From NCBI GenBank assembly GCA_031179495.1, contig JAPSHS010000005.1, forward strand, positions 1 through 50,900: a stretch of 50,900 bases of DNA, written 5' to 3'. Below, in pieces: positions 8,129-16,553 of this stretch (position 1 is the first letter of the stretch; each line of letters starts with the position of its first letter). The position numbers and the translations under genes are program-made. Origin of the DNA: Kocuria sp. (GTDB lineage Bacteria > Actinomycetota > Actinomycetes > Actinomycetales > Micrococcaceae). The notes beneath the pieces were generated by a model. That model was not told the DNA's origin, made no database searches, and saw only the letters and a program-made list of their open reading frames with translations.

Positions 8129-11104
8129 GTGACCGCCGGATCCACATCCCCCCGACCACCAGGGCAGCACCCAGCCGGACAGCGGCGGAAACGGGGTGCG
8201 CTCTGGCCGACCGTCGTCATCGTGCTGGTCCTCGTGGCCGCCTTCGTGGGCCTGACGCAGCTCTACACCGACGTCCTCTGGTACGACCAGCTGGGCTACC
8301 TCAGCGTGTTCATCACCGAGAACGCCACGAAGATCGCGATCTTCGTGGTCTCCGCCGTGCTCGTGGCGGCGCTGATGTTCGCCAGCCTCTTCCTCGCCTA
8401 CCGCAGCCGGCCGATCACGGCCGAGTCCATCGTGGACGACAACCTGCGCCGCTACCAGGAGGCCCTGGAGCCGGTCCGCAAGATCGTCCTGGTCGTCGTG
8501 CCCGTGCTCTTCGGCCTCTTCGCGGCGAGCACGGCGATGACCCAGTGGGAGACGGTCCTGCTGTTCTTCAACCAGGAGCCGTTCGGCCAGGAGGACCCGC
8601 AGTTCGGCCTCGACCTGGGCTTCTACGTCTTCACCCTCCCGTTCCTGCGCTTCCTCATCGGCTTCCTCGTCTCGGCGATCCTGCTCGCCGGCGTGGCCGG
8701 GATCCTGATGCACTACGTCTACGGCGGCATCCGGGTCACCGAGCGCGGGCTGGCCACGACCCGGGCCTCCCGCGTGCACCTGGGCGTGCTGGCGGCGCTG
8801 TTCCTGCTGCTGCAGGCCGCCAACTTCTGGCTGGACCGGTACTCGACGCTGCAGTCGAACTCCGGGGAGTGGACGGGCGCGCTGTACACCGACGTCAACG
8901 CCGTGATCCCCACCAAGGCGATCCTCGCCGCGGCGGCGCTGATCGTGGCGGTCCTCTTCATCGTCGCGTCCTTCATCGGCCGCTGGCGGCTGCCGGTCAT
9001 CGGCACGGCGATGCTGCTCGTGGTCGCCGTGGTGGCCGGCGGGATCTACCCGTGGGGCGTGCAGCGCTTCCAGGTGACCCCCACCGAGCAGGCCCTGGAG
9101 AGCCAGTACATCCAGCGCAACATCGACCTCACCCGCTCGGCCTACGGGCTCGACGCGGCCGAGGTCATGTCCTACGACGCCACGACCGAGACCGAGCAGG
9201 GCGCGCTGCGCCAGGACACCGAGACGACGTCGAACATCCGCCTGCTGGACCCCAACGTGGTCTCCTCCGCGTTCTCCCAGCTGCAGCAGTTCCGCCCGTA
9301 CTACCAGTTCCCGAGCACCCTCAACGTGGACCGCTACGAGATCGACGGCGAGGTCCAGGACACCGTCATCGCGACGCGTGAGCTCAACCCGGAGCAGAAC
9401 CAGGGCTGGTACAACCAGCACGTGGTCTACACCCACGGCTACGGCGTGGTCGCGGCCTACGGCAGCCGGGTCGAGGCGGACGGCAAGCCGCAGTTCATGC
9501 AGGCCGGCATCCCGTCCCGGGGTGTCATCTCGGACGACTACGAGCCGCGCATCTACTTCGGCGAGAACTCCCCGGTGTACTCGATCGTCGGCGGCGGCGA
9601 GGGGGACGAGCCGCTCGAGCTCGACCGGCCGCAGACGGCGGGCGACGAGGCCGGCGACGCCAAGACGACGTTCACCGGCAACGGCGGGCCCAGCATCGGC
9701 AACCTCTTCAACCGGCTCGCCTACGGCATCAAGTTCCAGTCCTCGGACCTGCTGCTCTCGGACGCCGTGCGCCCGGAGTCCCAGATCCTGTACGACCGGG
9801 ACCCGCGCGAGCGCGTCGAGAAGGTCGCCCCGTACCTGACGGTCGACGGCGCCCCGTACCCGGCGATCATCGACGGCCAGGTGCAGTGGATCGTCGACGC
9901 CTACACCACCTCCGACGCCTACCCGTACTCGACCCCGTCGGAGCTGCAGGACGCCACGCAGGACACGCAGACGGCGCAGGGCGCCGCCGCGGCGCTGCCG
10001 CAGGAGCGGGTGAACTACATCCGCAACTCGGTCAAGGCCACGGTCAACGCCTTCGACGGCGCCGTGACGCTGTACGCGTGGGACGACGAGGACCCGGTGC
10101 TGAAGACCTGGCAGAACGTCTTCCCCGAGACCCTGAAGCCCTACTCGGAGATGTCGGCGGAGCTCATGGCGCACGTGCGCTACCCGCAGGACATGTTCAA
10201 GGTCCAGCGCGAGCTGCTCAACCGCTACCACGTGACGGATTCCGCCAGCTTCTACCAGAACGACGACGTGTGGTCCGTGCCCAACGACCCGACCCAGGAC
10301 TCCGACGTCGCGCTGCCCCCGTACTACCTGTCGATGCGGATGCCCGGCGAGGAGGAGGCCAACTTCTCCCTCACCACGTCCTTCATCCCGCAGCAGTCCG
10401 AGACGGGCAACACCCGCAACGTGATGTACGGGTACCTGTCGGCCAACTCCGACGCCGGGACCGGTGAGGACGGCGTCAAGAGCGAGGAGTACGGGACGCT
10501 GCGCCTGCTCGAGCTCCCGCGCTCCTCCGTGGTGCCGGGCCCCGGCCAGGCGCAGAACCTCTTCAACTCGGACACGGACGTCTCGACGGAGCTGAACCTG
10601 CTCCGCCAGGGCGCGTCCGAGGTGATCAACGGCAACCTGCTCACGCTGCCCGCGGGCGGCGGCATGCTCTACGTGCAGCCGGTCTACGTGCAGTCCTCGG
10701 GCGACGCCGCGTACCCGACGCTGCGGCGCGTGCTCGTCGGCTTCGGCGAGGAGGTGGGCTTCGCGCCCACGCTCGAGGAGGCGCTCGACGAGGTCTTCGG
10801 CGGCGACTCCGGCGCCCAGACCTCCGCCGGCGCCGGCGTGGACGACGCCGAGGCCGAGAGCCCGGACGGGGAGGCCCCCGCCGGCGGCGGCGCGCCGACC
10901 GGCGGCGCCAGCCTCGAGGACGCCCTGCGGGACGCCAACCAGGCGGTCCAGGAGTCCAACCAGGCGCTGCAGGGCGGCGACTGGACCGCCTACGGCGAGG
11001 CCCAGGAACGGCTGCAGGACGCCATCGAGCGGGCGCTCGAGGCGGACGGCGTGACCGTCCCGGAGGCCGGGGGCGCGCCGGCCCCCGAGGAGGCGGCCGA
11101 GTAG
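8129..11104 (+). CDS. UPF0182 (COG1615) large integral membrane protein
   Basis: 991 residues. The N-terminal third contains about seven hydrophobic helices (first [19 protein letters not shown]; others near residues 60-85, 115-140, 165-195, 220-240, 265-290 and 290-310). A large soluble part with many aromatic and Asp/Asn residues follows, for example [16 protein letters not shown] and [17 protein letters not shown], typical of UPF0182 (M. tuberculosis Rv3193c). The C-terminal 120 residues are Ala/Gly/Glu-rich and likely disordered. GTG start with AGAGGT 5 nt upstream. Function is unknown in the family. Confidence 0.93.
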   Translation: MTAGSTSPRPPGQHPAGQRRKRGALWPTVVIVLVLVAAFVGLTQLYTDVLWYDQLGYLSVFITENATKIAIFVVSAVLVAALMFASLFLAYRSRPITAESIVDDNLRRYQEALEPVRKIVLVVVPVLFGLFAASTAMTQWETVLLFFNQEPFGQEDPQFGLDLGFYVFTLPFLRFLIGFLVSAILLAGVAGILMHYVYGGIRVTERGLATTRASRVHLGVLAALFLLLQAANFWLDRYSTLQSNSGEWTGALYTDVNAVIPTKAILAAAALIVAVLFIVASFIGRWRLPVIGTAMLLVVAVVAGGIYPWGVQRFQVTPTEQALESQYIQRNIDLTRSAYGLDAAEVMSYDATTETEQGALRQDTETTSNIRLLDPNVVSSAFSQLQQFRPYYQFPSTLNVDRYEIDGEVQDTVIATRELNPEQNQGWYNQHVVYTHGYGVVAAYGSRVEADGKPQFMQAGIPSRGVISDDYEPRIYFGENSPVYSIVGGGEGDEPLELDRPQTAGDEAGDAKTTFTGNGGPSIGNLFNRLAYGIKFQSSDLLLSDAVRPESQILYDRDPRERVEKVAPYLTVDGAPYPAIIDGQVQWIVDAYTTSDAYPYSTPSELQDATQDTQTAQGAAAALPQERVNYIRNSVKATVNAFDGAVTLYAWDDEDPVLKTWQNVFPETLKPYSEMSAELMAHVRYPQDMFKVQRELLNRYHVTDSASFYQNDDVWSVPNDPTQDSDVALPPYYLSMRMPGEEEANFSLTTSFIPQQSETGNTRNVMYGYLSANSDAGTGEDGVKSEEYGTLRLLELPRSSVVPGPGQAQNLFNSDTDVSTELNLLRQGASEVINGNLLTLPAGGGMLYVQPVYVQSSGDAAYPTLRRVLVGFGEEVGFAPTLEEALDEVFGGDSGAQTSAGAGVDDAEAESPDGEAPAGGGAPTGGASLEDALRDANQAVQESNQALQGGDWTAYGEAQERLQDAIERALEADGVTVPEAGGAPAPEEAAE

Positions 11105-11109
11105 CCGAT

Positions 11110-11138
11110 TTGCGGCTCCACCCCGCGGCACGTATAGT
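11110..11138 (+). promoter_or_regulatory. Sigma70-type promoter of the initiator tRNA gene
   Basis: TTGCGG (11110-11115), a 17-nt spacer and TATAGT (11133-11138) form the best-matching promoter in the window. It sits 5 nt after the UPF0182 stop codon and 12 nt before the mature tRNA 5' end, so the tRNA is transcribed independently. Confidence 0.85.
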
Positions 11139-11150
11139 CGTGCATGTCGC

Positions 11151-11227
11151 CGCGGGGTGGAGCAGTTCGGTAGCTCGCTGGGCTCATAACCCAGAGGTCG
11201 CAAGTTCAAATCTTGCCCCCGCAACCA
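11151..11227 (+). tRNA. Initiator tRNA-fMet (CAT anticodon), CCA encoded
   Basis: The 77-nt sequence folds as a cloverleaf with CAT at 11185-11187. Initiator hallmarks are present: an unpaired C1:A72 at the acceptor end (CGCGGGG against CCCCGCA) and three consecutive G-C pairs in the anticodon stem (GGG CTCATAA CCC). The T-arm is GCAAG TTCAAAT CTTGC. Terminal CCA (11225-11227) is encoded. Confidence 0.97.
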
Positions 11228-11232
11228 GAGAA

Positions 11233-11261
11233 GGCCCCCGGACCGTCACGGTCCGGGGGCC
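11233..11261 (+). terminator. Hairpin terminator after the initiator tRNA
   Basis: GGCCCCCGGACC pairs with GGTCCGGGGGCC around the 5-nt loop GTCAC (12 bp), starting 6 nt after the CCA end. There is no T-run, only TTCGG, as is usual for actinobacterial terminators. Confidence 0.75.
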
Positions 11262-11289
11262 TTCGGCCTGTCCGGGCGGCGTCCCGGCG

Positions 11290-11342
11290 CGGGCACGGGA
11301 AGGGCCCCACGGCCGTGTGCCGTGGGGCCCTTCCCGTGCCCG
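11290..11342. terminator. Long perfect hairpin between tRNA and pspA
   Basis: A 23-bp perfect inverted repeat (arms 11290-11312 and 11320-11342) with a 7-nt loop CCGTGTG. It lies 8 nt past the pspA stop codon, so it is probably the pspA terminator. It would also stop read-through from the tRNA side. Confidence 0.75.
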
Positions 11343-11349
11343 GTGGCGC

Positions 11350-12093
11350 TCAGATCTCCTCGGAGGAGACGATCTTCTCGGCGTTGCGCGACTTCAGGGC
11401 CGCGAGCCGCGCCTCGATCTCGCTCTGCTGGCCGAGGGACTCGAGGGACTCGAACTGGGCGTCGAGGGAGGACGCCGCGAGCTCCTGCTGGCCCAGCAGC
11501 CGGGCCTCCTCGCGGCGGATCTTGTCCTCGAAGCGGGAGACCTCGCTGGTGGGGTCGAGCACGTCGAAGGCCTTCAGCGAGTCCTGGACCTGCGACTGGG
11601 CCTGGACGGACTTCTGCCGGGCGTTGAGCTCGTCGCGCTTGCTCGAGAGCTCCTGGAGCTTCCCGTGCATCTTGTTCAGCCCGTCCTTGAGCTTGTCCAC
11701 GACCTCCGTCTGGGACTGGATCTGCGGTTCGGCGCCCCGCGCCTCCGTCTCGTACTGGATCTGGCGCTGGAGGGCCACCTTGGCGAGGTTGTCGAACTTG
11801 TCGGCGTCCGAGGCCTTGCCCGCGGCGCGGAACTCCTCGGCCCGGTTGGAGGCGGCCAGGGCCTTGTTGCCCCACTCCTGGGCCTCGCGCACGTCCTCGG
11901 CGTGGTCCTGCTCGAGCAGGCGGAGGCTGCCGATGGTCTGGGCGACGGCGGCCTCCGCCTCCCGGATGTTCTCGGTGTAGTCCCGCACCATCTGGTCCAG
12001 CATGAGCTGCGGGTCCTCGGCGGCGTCGATCATGGCGTTGATGTTGGCCTTCGCGAGCTGCGCGATCCGGCCGAAGATGGACTGCTTGATCAT
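11350..12093 (-). CDS. pspA: PspA/IM30 (Vipp1) family membrane-stress protein
   Basis: 247 residues, almost entirely charged coiled coil after the conserved N-terminus MIKQSIFGRIAQLAKANINAM and IDAAEDPQLMLDQMVRDY, which are diagnostic of PspA/IM30. This ESCRT-III-like fold binds stressed inner membranes as oligomers. The C-terminus SEEI is short. ATG start with a purine-rich GGAGAGAAGGA just upstream. It lies 117 nt downstream of the TPM-domain gene on the same strand and may be cotranscribed with it. No PspBC or ClgR/Rv2743c-type partner is nearby. Confidence 0.93.
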   Translation of the reverse strand: MIKQSIFGRIAQLAKANINAMIDAAEDPQLMLDQMVRDYTENIREAEAAVAQTIGSLRLLEQDHAEDVREAQEWGNKALAASNRAEEFRAAGKASDADKFDNLAKVALQRQIQYETEARGAEPQIQSQTEVVDKLKDGLNKMHGKLQELSSKRDELNARQKSVQAQSQVQDSLKAFDVLDPTSEVSRFEDKIRREEARLLGQQELAASSLDAQFESLESLGQQSEIEARLAALKSRNAEKIVSSEEI

Positions 12094-12210
12094 GGTTCCT
12101 TCTCTCCTCTGTGCTGCCCCGGGACGAACTCCCGGGATCGTGGGACGGTCAGGGTCGTGGGACGGTCGTGATCGGACGCGGAGGGGCCCGGTCGGGGCGG
12201 GCGGGCGTGC

Positions 12211-14274
12211 TCAGAACCCGCCGCCGATGCCGCCGCCGAAGTCCCCGCCGCCGCCGAAGCCCCCGCCGAAGCTGTCACCGAAGCCGCCGCCGCCTCCGCC
12301 GAACCCTCCGCCGCCGAAGCCGCCTCCGCCGTTGAGGATGGAGCCGAGGAGGATCCCGCCCAGCATCGCCCCGCCGAGCCCGCTGTTGGAGCGGCCCCGG
12401 TAGCCGCCCATCCCCGTCGGCGGGCCGAAGCCGCCGTAGGAGAAGGACTCGACGTCGTGCTGGGCGATGTACTGGGCCTCGCCGGCGAGCCGGACGGCCT
12501 CGTTGGCGTAGCCGAGGGCCTCGGACGGCTGCGACTGCCGGGTCTGCTGCGCCGCCTCGAGGTAGCGCTCCGCCTCCGCGAGACGGGTGCGCGCCTCCGG
12601 GCCGACGCCGCCGCGGCGGGCCCAGATGTACTCGCTCGCGGAGCTGACCTGGGCCTGGGCGGAGACGAGGGTGTGGGCCAGGGTCTCCCGCGCGGAGCGG
12701 TCGCGGTCGTTCTGCGAGCGCACGGACGCGAGCCCCTTGTCGAGCTCGTGCTTGGCCACGGCCAGCCGGCGGGAGAGCCCGAGCGGGTCGATGCGGCCGG
12801 CGCGCATCTGGTCCTCGACGGTGCGCAGGACGGCGGCGACACCGGCCACGGCGCCGGCCAGCTCCGGGTTGGACCCGCGCCGGACGAGGGCCTCCGCCTC
12901 GGCGACGTCCCGCTGGGCGATCGTCACGCCGTCCTCGAGGGACTCCTCGGCCTGGGCGAGCTCGACGGCCGCGTGGTCCACGGCGTCGAGCAGGCCCCGG
13001 GCCTGGCCCACGCCCTCCTCGGCCGCGCGGATGTCCACGACGGCCTCGCTCGTGCGGCCCGCGGACAGCTCCTCGCGGGCCTCCTCCACGGCGATGTCCA
13101 CGAAGTCGAGGCGGTCCCGGGCCTGGTCGATGTTGTCCCGGACCGGGGCGAGGGCGGTGTCGTTGTAGCGGGCGGTGAGCTCCTGCAGCCGGTTGCCGGC
13201 CGTGCCGAAGCGGGGGCGCACGGCCTCGGCCTCGCGCCGGACGTCCTCGAGCGCCTGCGGCGCCCGGGACTCCAGCTGGCGCAGGGAGCTGAACGCCTCC
13301 TGGTGCTCCTTCAGGGGGCGCTGGGCGTCCTGCGAGCGGCCGATGATCTCGGCGAGCCAGGCCCGCTGCTGCTCCTCGGTGTCCGGGATGTGGTCCTCGA
13401 GCTGCTGCTGCAGGGCGAACGAGGCCTGCATGTGCTTCTTCGCGTCCTGGATGGCGCGCCGGAACGGCTCCACCTGCTCGTCCCCGTACTGGAGCTGGGC
13501 GAAGGCCAGCTCCTGCTCGGAGTGCTGGATGGCGTTGTCGGTGGACACCAGCAGCGCCCCGGCCCGTTTGCGCAGCTCGGCCACCGGGACGTCGGGATAG
13601 GGGCCGCGGGGCTGCTCCTGCGGAGCGCCGGGTCCCTCGTCCCGGGCGGCTCCGCTCCGCCGGCGCTTCTTGTTGCGGGCGGCCAGGCCGTAGACGGCGA
13701 GCCCGCCCAGGCCGAGCGCGCCGAGGCCGAGCAGCCCGGCGCCCGAGCCGCCGCCCGAGGAGTCCCCACCGCCGGCGGGCGCACCGCCGGCGCCCGCGAG
13801 CTCGGCGTCGATGCCCTCGACCGCTCCGCGGACCGCCCCGTCCCAGTCGTCCGCCGCGAGCGCGGGGGAGACGTGCTCCCGGTAGATGCGCTCCTGCTGC
13901 GCGGCGCTCAGCGGCCCGGCGGAGGACGCCGCGAAGCGCGCCTCCCGGTCCTCCGTGGCCACGACCAGCACGGCGTCGGAGCTGCTCAGGCCGTTGAGCG
14001 CGGCGAACTCCTCGAGCCAGGCGTCGGGCCCGGAGGGGCTGGTGAACGTCTCGACGGTCACGGCCGTGAGGTTGATGCCCTCCTCGGTGGCGAGGCGGCG
14101 CACGTCGGCCTCGAGCGCCGCGGGATCCTCCAGGACCCCGGAGTCGTCGACGATCCGCTCACCCGGGGGCACCTCCACGGGCGGTTCCGCGACGGCCGCC
14201 CCCGCGGGGACGAGCAGGGCGAGCGCCAGGCCGCAACCGGCGGCGGTCCGGCGGGAAACGGGGCACCAGTGCAT
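12211..14274 (-). CDS. TPM-domain membrane protein with long coiled-coil and Gly/Phe-rich tail
   Basis: 687 residues. The signal peptide (GCGLALALLVPAGAAVAEPP) is followed by a TPM (Psb32/YgcG) domain, residues about 30-165, with RIVDDSGVLEDPAALEADVRRLATEEG and VLVVATEDREARFA. A Gly/Ser linker leads to one transmembrane helix (GLLGLGALGLGGLAVYGLAA) and a basic KKRRR stop-transfer. A long helical, Glu/Ala/Arg-rich coiled-coil region runs from about 240 to 600, and the tail is repetitive GGGFGGGGFGG. ATG start at 14274 (GAGGG upstream); GTG 14286 is an in-frame alternative. It is upstream of pspA in the same direction and divergent from htrA, suggesting an envelope function. The exact role is unknown. 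Confidence 0.85.
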   Translation of the reverse strand: MHWCPVSRRTAAGCGLALALLVPAGAAVAEPPVEVPPGERIVDDSGVLEDPAALEADVRRLATEEGINLTAVTVETFTSPSGPDAWLEEFAALNGLSSSDAVLVVATEDREARFAASSAGPLSAAQQERIYREHVSPALAADDWDGAVRGAVEGIDAELAGAGGAPAGGGDSSGGGSGAGLLGLGALGLGGLAVYGLAARNKKRRRSGAARDEGPGAPQEQPRGPYPDVPVAELRKRAGALLVSTDNAIQHSEQELAFAQLQYGDEQVEPFRRAIQDAKKHMQASFALQQQLEDHIPDTEEQQRAWLAEIIGRSQDAQRPLKEHQEAFSSLRQLESRAPQALEDVRREAEAVRPRFGTAGNRLQELTARYNDTALAPVRDNIDQARDRLDFVDIAVEEAREELSAGRTSEAVVDIRAAEEGVGQARGLLDAVDHAAVELAQAEESLEDGVTIAQRDVAEAEALVRRGSNPELAGAVAGVAAVLRTVEDQMRAGRIDPLGLSRRLAVAKHELDKGLASVRSQNDRDRSARETLAHTLVSAQAQVSSASEYIWARRGGVGPEARTRLAEAERYLEAAQQTRQSQPSEALGYANEAVRLAGEAQYIAQHDVESFSYGGFGPPTGMGGYRGRSNSGLGGAMLGGILLGSILNGGGGFGGGGFGGGGGGFGDSFGGGFGGGGDFGGGIGGGF

Positions 14275-14302
14275 GATCTCCCTCACGTGGTCGGTGCTCC
14301 CG

Positions 14303-14308
14303 ATTCTA
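14303..14308 (-). promoter_or_regulatory. -10 box (TAGAAT, minus strand) for the TPM-domain gene
   Basis: Read on the minus strand, TAGAAT lies 28 nt before the ATG at 14274, within the 294-nt divergent gap shared with htrA. No clear -35. Confidence 0.5.
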
Positions 14309-14468
14309 GGGCGGGGCCGCGGCGCCGTGCCCGCCGACGGGGGGCCTACGCGCAGGGCGAAACCACAAGGAGGCTGAGCACCTCCGGGGCGGCGGCGTCC
14401 CGGATCCGTCCGCGGTCCGTCCAGGGTCCGTCCGGCCGGTACCCCGCGGACGGTGAGGGCTCTCAGCG

Positions 14469-14474
14469 TAGACT
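14469..14474 (+). promoter_or_regulatory. -10 box (TAGACT) upstream of htrA
   Basis: Same hexamer as the leaderless promoters elsewhere in the window. Here no start codon follows at 7 nt; the leader would be about 88 nt and contains a strong AGGAGG. Confidence 0.5.
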
Positions 14475-14568
14475 CAGTGCGTCCCGGGATACTGGGGAGC
14501 AGAGCCGCCCGCACCGACCCGTCCCCACGGGCCGGCCCGGGCCCGTCCGTTCCCAGGAGGAGAGCCCC

Positions 14569-15999
14569 ATGCCCGAGCCCCGCGACCCCCGCTTCGGCAC
14601 CGACCCGCAGCACACCCAGCCGATCCCGTCGGTCGGGCACCGTCCGGCCCAGGACCCGTGGGCGGCCGCCGGCGGGCAGGACGGCGCGCCGGGTGCCCGC
14701 CCGGTCTACGGATCGGGACAGGGCGCCGGGGAGCCCGCCCCGCAACCGGCGTGGGGCGGTGTCCCGGCCGGTGGGGACCGGCCCGCGCGGCGGAAGGGCT
14801 TCTCGGCCGGCTCGCTCGTCACGGGCATGGTCCTCGCCGCGCTCGTCGGGGCGGGGGCCGCCGTGGGGACCGACGCCCTGCTGGACGGCGGGCGCACGAG
14901 CACGGTCACGAGCGGGGCGGCGTCGCGGTCGATCATCGTCAACGACCAGGACGAGGTGAACGCGGTCACCGCGGCGGCGGTCAAGGCCTCCCCGTCGGTC
15001 GTGACGATCTCCGCGGCCGGACGCGGACAGTCCGGGTCCGGCTCCGGGGTGATCCTCGACGACGAGGGGCACATCCTGACCAACACGCACGTGGTGACCC
15101 TCGACGGCACGGCCAGTGACCCGGACCTCGAGGTGCAGCTCGAGGACGGCAGCGTCCACCGGGCCACCGTGGTCGGCACGGACCCGCTCTCCGACCTGGC
15201 AGTGCTCAGGATCGACGTGCAGGGCCTGACCCCGGCGACCCTGGGGTCCCTGGACGACGTCAACGTCGGCGACACGGCGATCGCGATCGGCGCCCCGCTC
15301 GGCCTCGCCGGCACGGTCACCGACGGCATCGTCTCGACCCTGAACCGCACCATCGCCGTGGCGTCCTCCGCCGCGCCGTCCACGCCCTCCGAGGGCAGCG
15401 CCGAGCAGGGCGACGGCAGCGACTTCTTCTTCAACCTCCCCGACGAGAACGGCCGGGGCGGGACCTCGCAGGGCGCCTCGCAGTCGGTCTTCCTCAACGT
15501 CATCCAGACCGACGCGGCGATCAACCCGGGCAACTCGGGCGGGCCGCTGATCGACACGGACGGCGAGGTGATCGGGATCAACGTGGCGATCGCCTCGGCC
15601 GGCTCCACCACCGAGGCCGGCAACATCGGGGTCGGCTTCGCGATCCCGGTCGACACCGCGCGGCGGGTGGCCGAGGAGATCATCGCCGACGGCAGCGCCA
15701 GCCACGGCTACCTCGGGACGAGCGTGAGCGCCGCGGCCGCCGCGGACGGGCAGAGCCAGGCGTTCTCCGACGGCGCCGTGGTCCGCGCGGTCGAGCCCGG
15801 CTCGCCCGCCGACGAGGCCGGCCTGGAGGTCGGCGACGTCATCACGCAGTTCAACGGGCACCGGATCGAGGACGCGAACTCCCTCACGGCGGCCGTGCGC
15901 GAGCTGCCCGCGGGCGGCAGCGGGAGCATGACGGTGCTGCGGGACGGCGACGAGCGCACCGTCGAGGTGACGGTCGGGGACGTGGCCGAGCAGTCCTGA
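14569..15999 (+). CDS. HtrA/DegP-type trypsin-like serine protease with PDZ domain
   Basis: 476 residues. A cytoplasmic Pro/Gly-rich N-terminus (about 80 residues) leads to one membrane helix (SLVTGMVLAALVGAGAAVGT). The extracytoplasmic trypsin-like domain has catalytic His174 (TNTHVV), Asp209 (DPLSDLAVL) and Ser323 (NPGNSGGPL). A PDZ domain follows (about 385-470; GAVVRAVEPGSPADEAGLEVGD). Architecture matches the anchored HtrA proteins of Actinobacteria (HtrA1/PepD type). ATG start with AGGAGG at 14555-14560, 8 nt away. Between Ser and Asp sites there is an acidic, Ser-rich insertion (SEGSAEQGDGSDFFFNLP). Likely degrades or refolds misfolded exported proteins. Confidence 0.93.
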   Translation: MPEPRDPRFGTDPQHTQPIPSVGHRPAQDPWAAAGGQDGAPGARPVYGSGQGAGEPAPQPAWGGVPAGGDRPARRKGFSAGSLVTGMVLAALVGAGAAVGTDALLDGGRTSTVTSGAASRSIIVNDQDEVNAVTAAAVKASPSVVTISAAGRGQSGSGSGVILDDEGHILTNTHVVTLDGTASDPDLEVQLEDGSVHRATVVGTDPLSDLAVLRIDVQGLTPATLGSLDDVNVGDTAIAIGAPLGLAGTVTDGIVSTLNRTIAVASSAAPSTPSEGSAEQGDGSDFFFNLPDENGRGGTSQGASQSVFLNVIQTDAAINPGNSGGPLIDTDGEVIGINVAIASAGSTTEAGNIGVGFAIPVDTARRVAEEIIADGSASHGYLGTSVSAAAAADGQSQAFSDGAVVRAVEPGSPADEAGLEVGDVITQFNGHRIEDANSLTAAVRELPAGGSGSMTVLRDGDERTVEVTVGDVAEQS

Positions 16000-16027
16000 G
16001 CCCGCCGGACGGCAGCCCCGGGCCGGG

Positions 16028-16495
16028 CTAGCGGCCGGCGCCCGCGAACCCCAGCTGGCGCCAGGCCTCGTAGACGGCGATCGAGGCCGAGTTCGCGAGG
16101 TTCAGCGACCGGCGGGCCGGCAGCATCGGGATGCGGACCCGCGCGGTGACGTGGGGGTCCGCCTTGACCTCGGGCGGCAGTCCGACGGACTCGCGGCCGA
16201 AGAGCAGGACGTCCCCGGGGCGGTAGGCGACGTCCGTGTGCGCGAGCTCCCCGTCCGTGGTGAAGGCGAAGACCCGTTCCGGGGCGAGAGCGGCCCACGC
16301 CGTCTCCAGGTCCGGGTGGACGGTCAGCACGGCGAGGTCGTGGTAGTCGAGCCCGGCCCGGCGCAGGTGCGCGGAGCCGAAGTCGAAGCCCAGGGGCTCC
16401 ACGAGGTGCAGCTCGGCCCCGGTGACCGCGGCGAGACGGATGGCGTTGCCGGTGTTGCCCGGGATCTCGGGGGTGTGGAAGAGGATGCGGAGCAT
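16028..16495 (-). CDS. trmL: tRNA (cytidine/uridine-34 2'-O)-methyltransferase, SPOUT family
   Basis: 155 residues, typical TrmL/YibK length. The start MLRILFHTPEIPGNTGNAIRL is the family's N-terminal signature. The trefoil-knot SAM site is visible as LLFGRESVGLP and IPMLPARRSLNLANSASIAVYEAWRQ. It methylates the wobble ribose of tRNA-Leu isoacceptors in characterised bacteria. The ATG directly follows a TAGACT box by 7 nt, so it is likely leaderless. Divergent from the cysteine desulfurase gene and convergent with htrA. Confidence 0.93.
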   Translation of the reverse strand: MLRILFHTPEIPGNTGNAIRLAAVTGAELHLVEPLGFDFGSAHLRRAGLDYHDLAVLTVHPDLETAWAALAPERVFAFTTDGELAHTDVAYRPGDVLLFGRESVGLPPEVKADPHVTARVRIPMLPARRSLNLANSASIAVYEAWRQLGFAGAGR

Positions 16496-16502
16496 GCCCG
16501 CC

Positions 16503-16508
16503 AGTCTA
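16503..16508 (-). promoter_or_regulatory. -10 box (TAGACT, minus strand) for leaderless trmL
   Basis: On the minus strand TAGACT, then 7 nt (GGCGGGC), then the trmL ATG. The 16-nt string TAGACTGGCGGGCATG is identical to the one at the chorismate mutase start. Confidence 0.65.
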
Positions 16509-16540
16509 CGGACCCCCGGCGGGCACCCCGAGCGGGGATC

Positions 16541-16546
16541 TAGACT
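16541..16546 (+). promoter_or_regulatory. -10 box (TAGACT) for leaderless cysteine desulfurase
   Basis: TAGACT, 7 nt (GTCGGGC), then GTG at 16554. No Shine-Dalgarno. It is 32 nt from the divergent trmL -10, so the two polymerase footprints overlap. Confidence 0.65.
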
Positions 16547-16553
16547 GTCGGGC

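Noticed and set aside
5224..8220. Extended minus-strand frame beyond the DUF2342 start
   Set aside because: Residues upstream of ATG 6654 are antisense to the ylbL gene, and the DUF2342 start has its own ribosome binding site.
12211..15861. Very long minus-strand open frame spanning the TPM gene and the antisense of htrA
   Set aside because: The part beyond 14274 is antisense to a clear serine protease and has the low-complexity Arg/Gly/Val composition of a GC-rich shadow frame.
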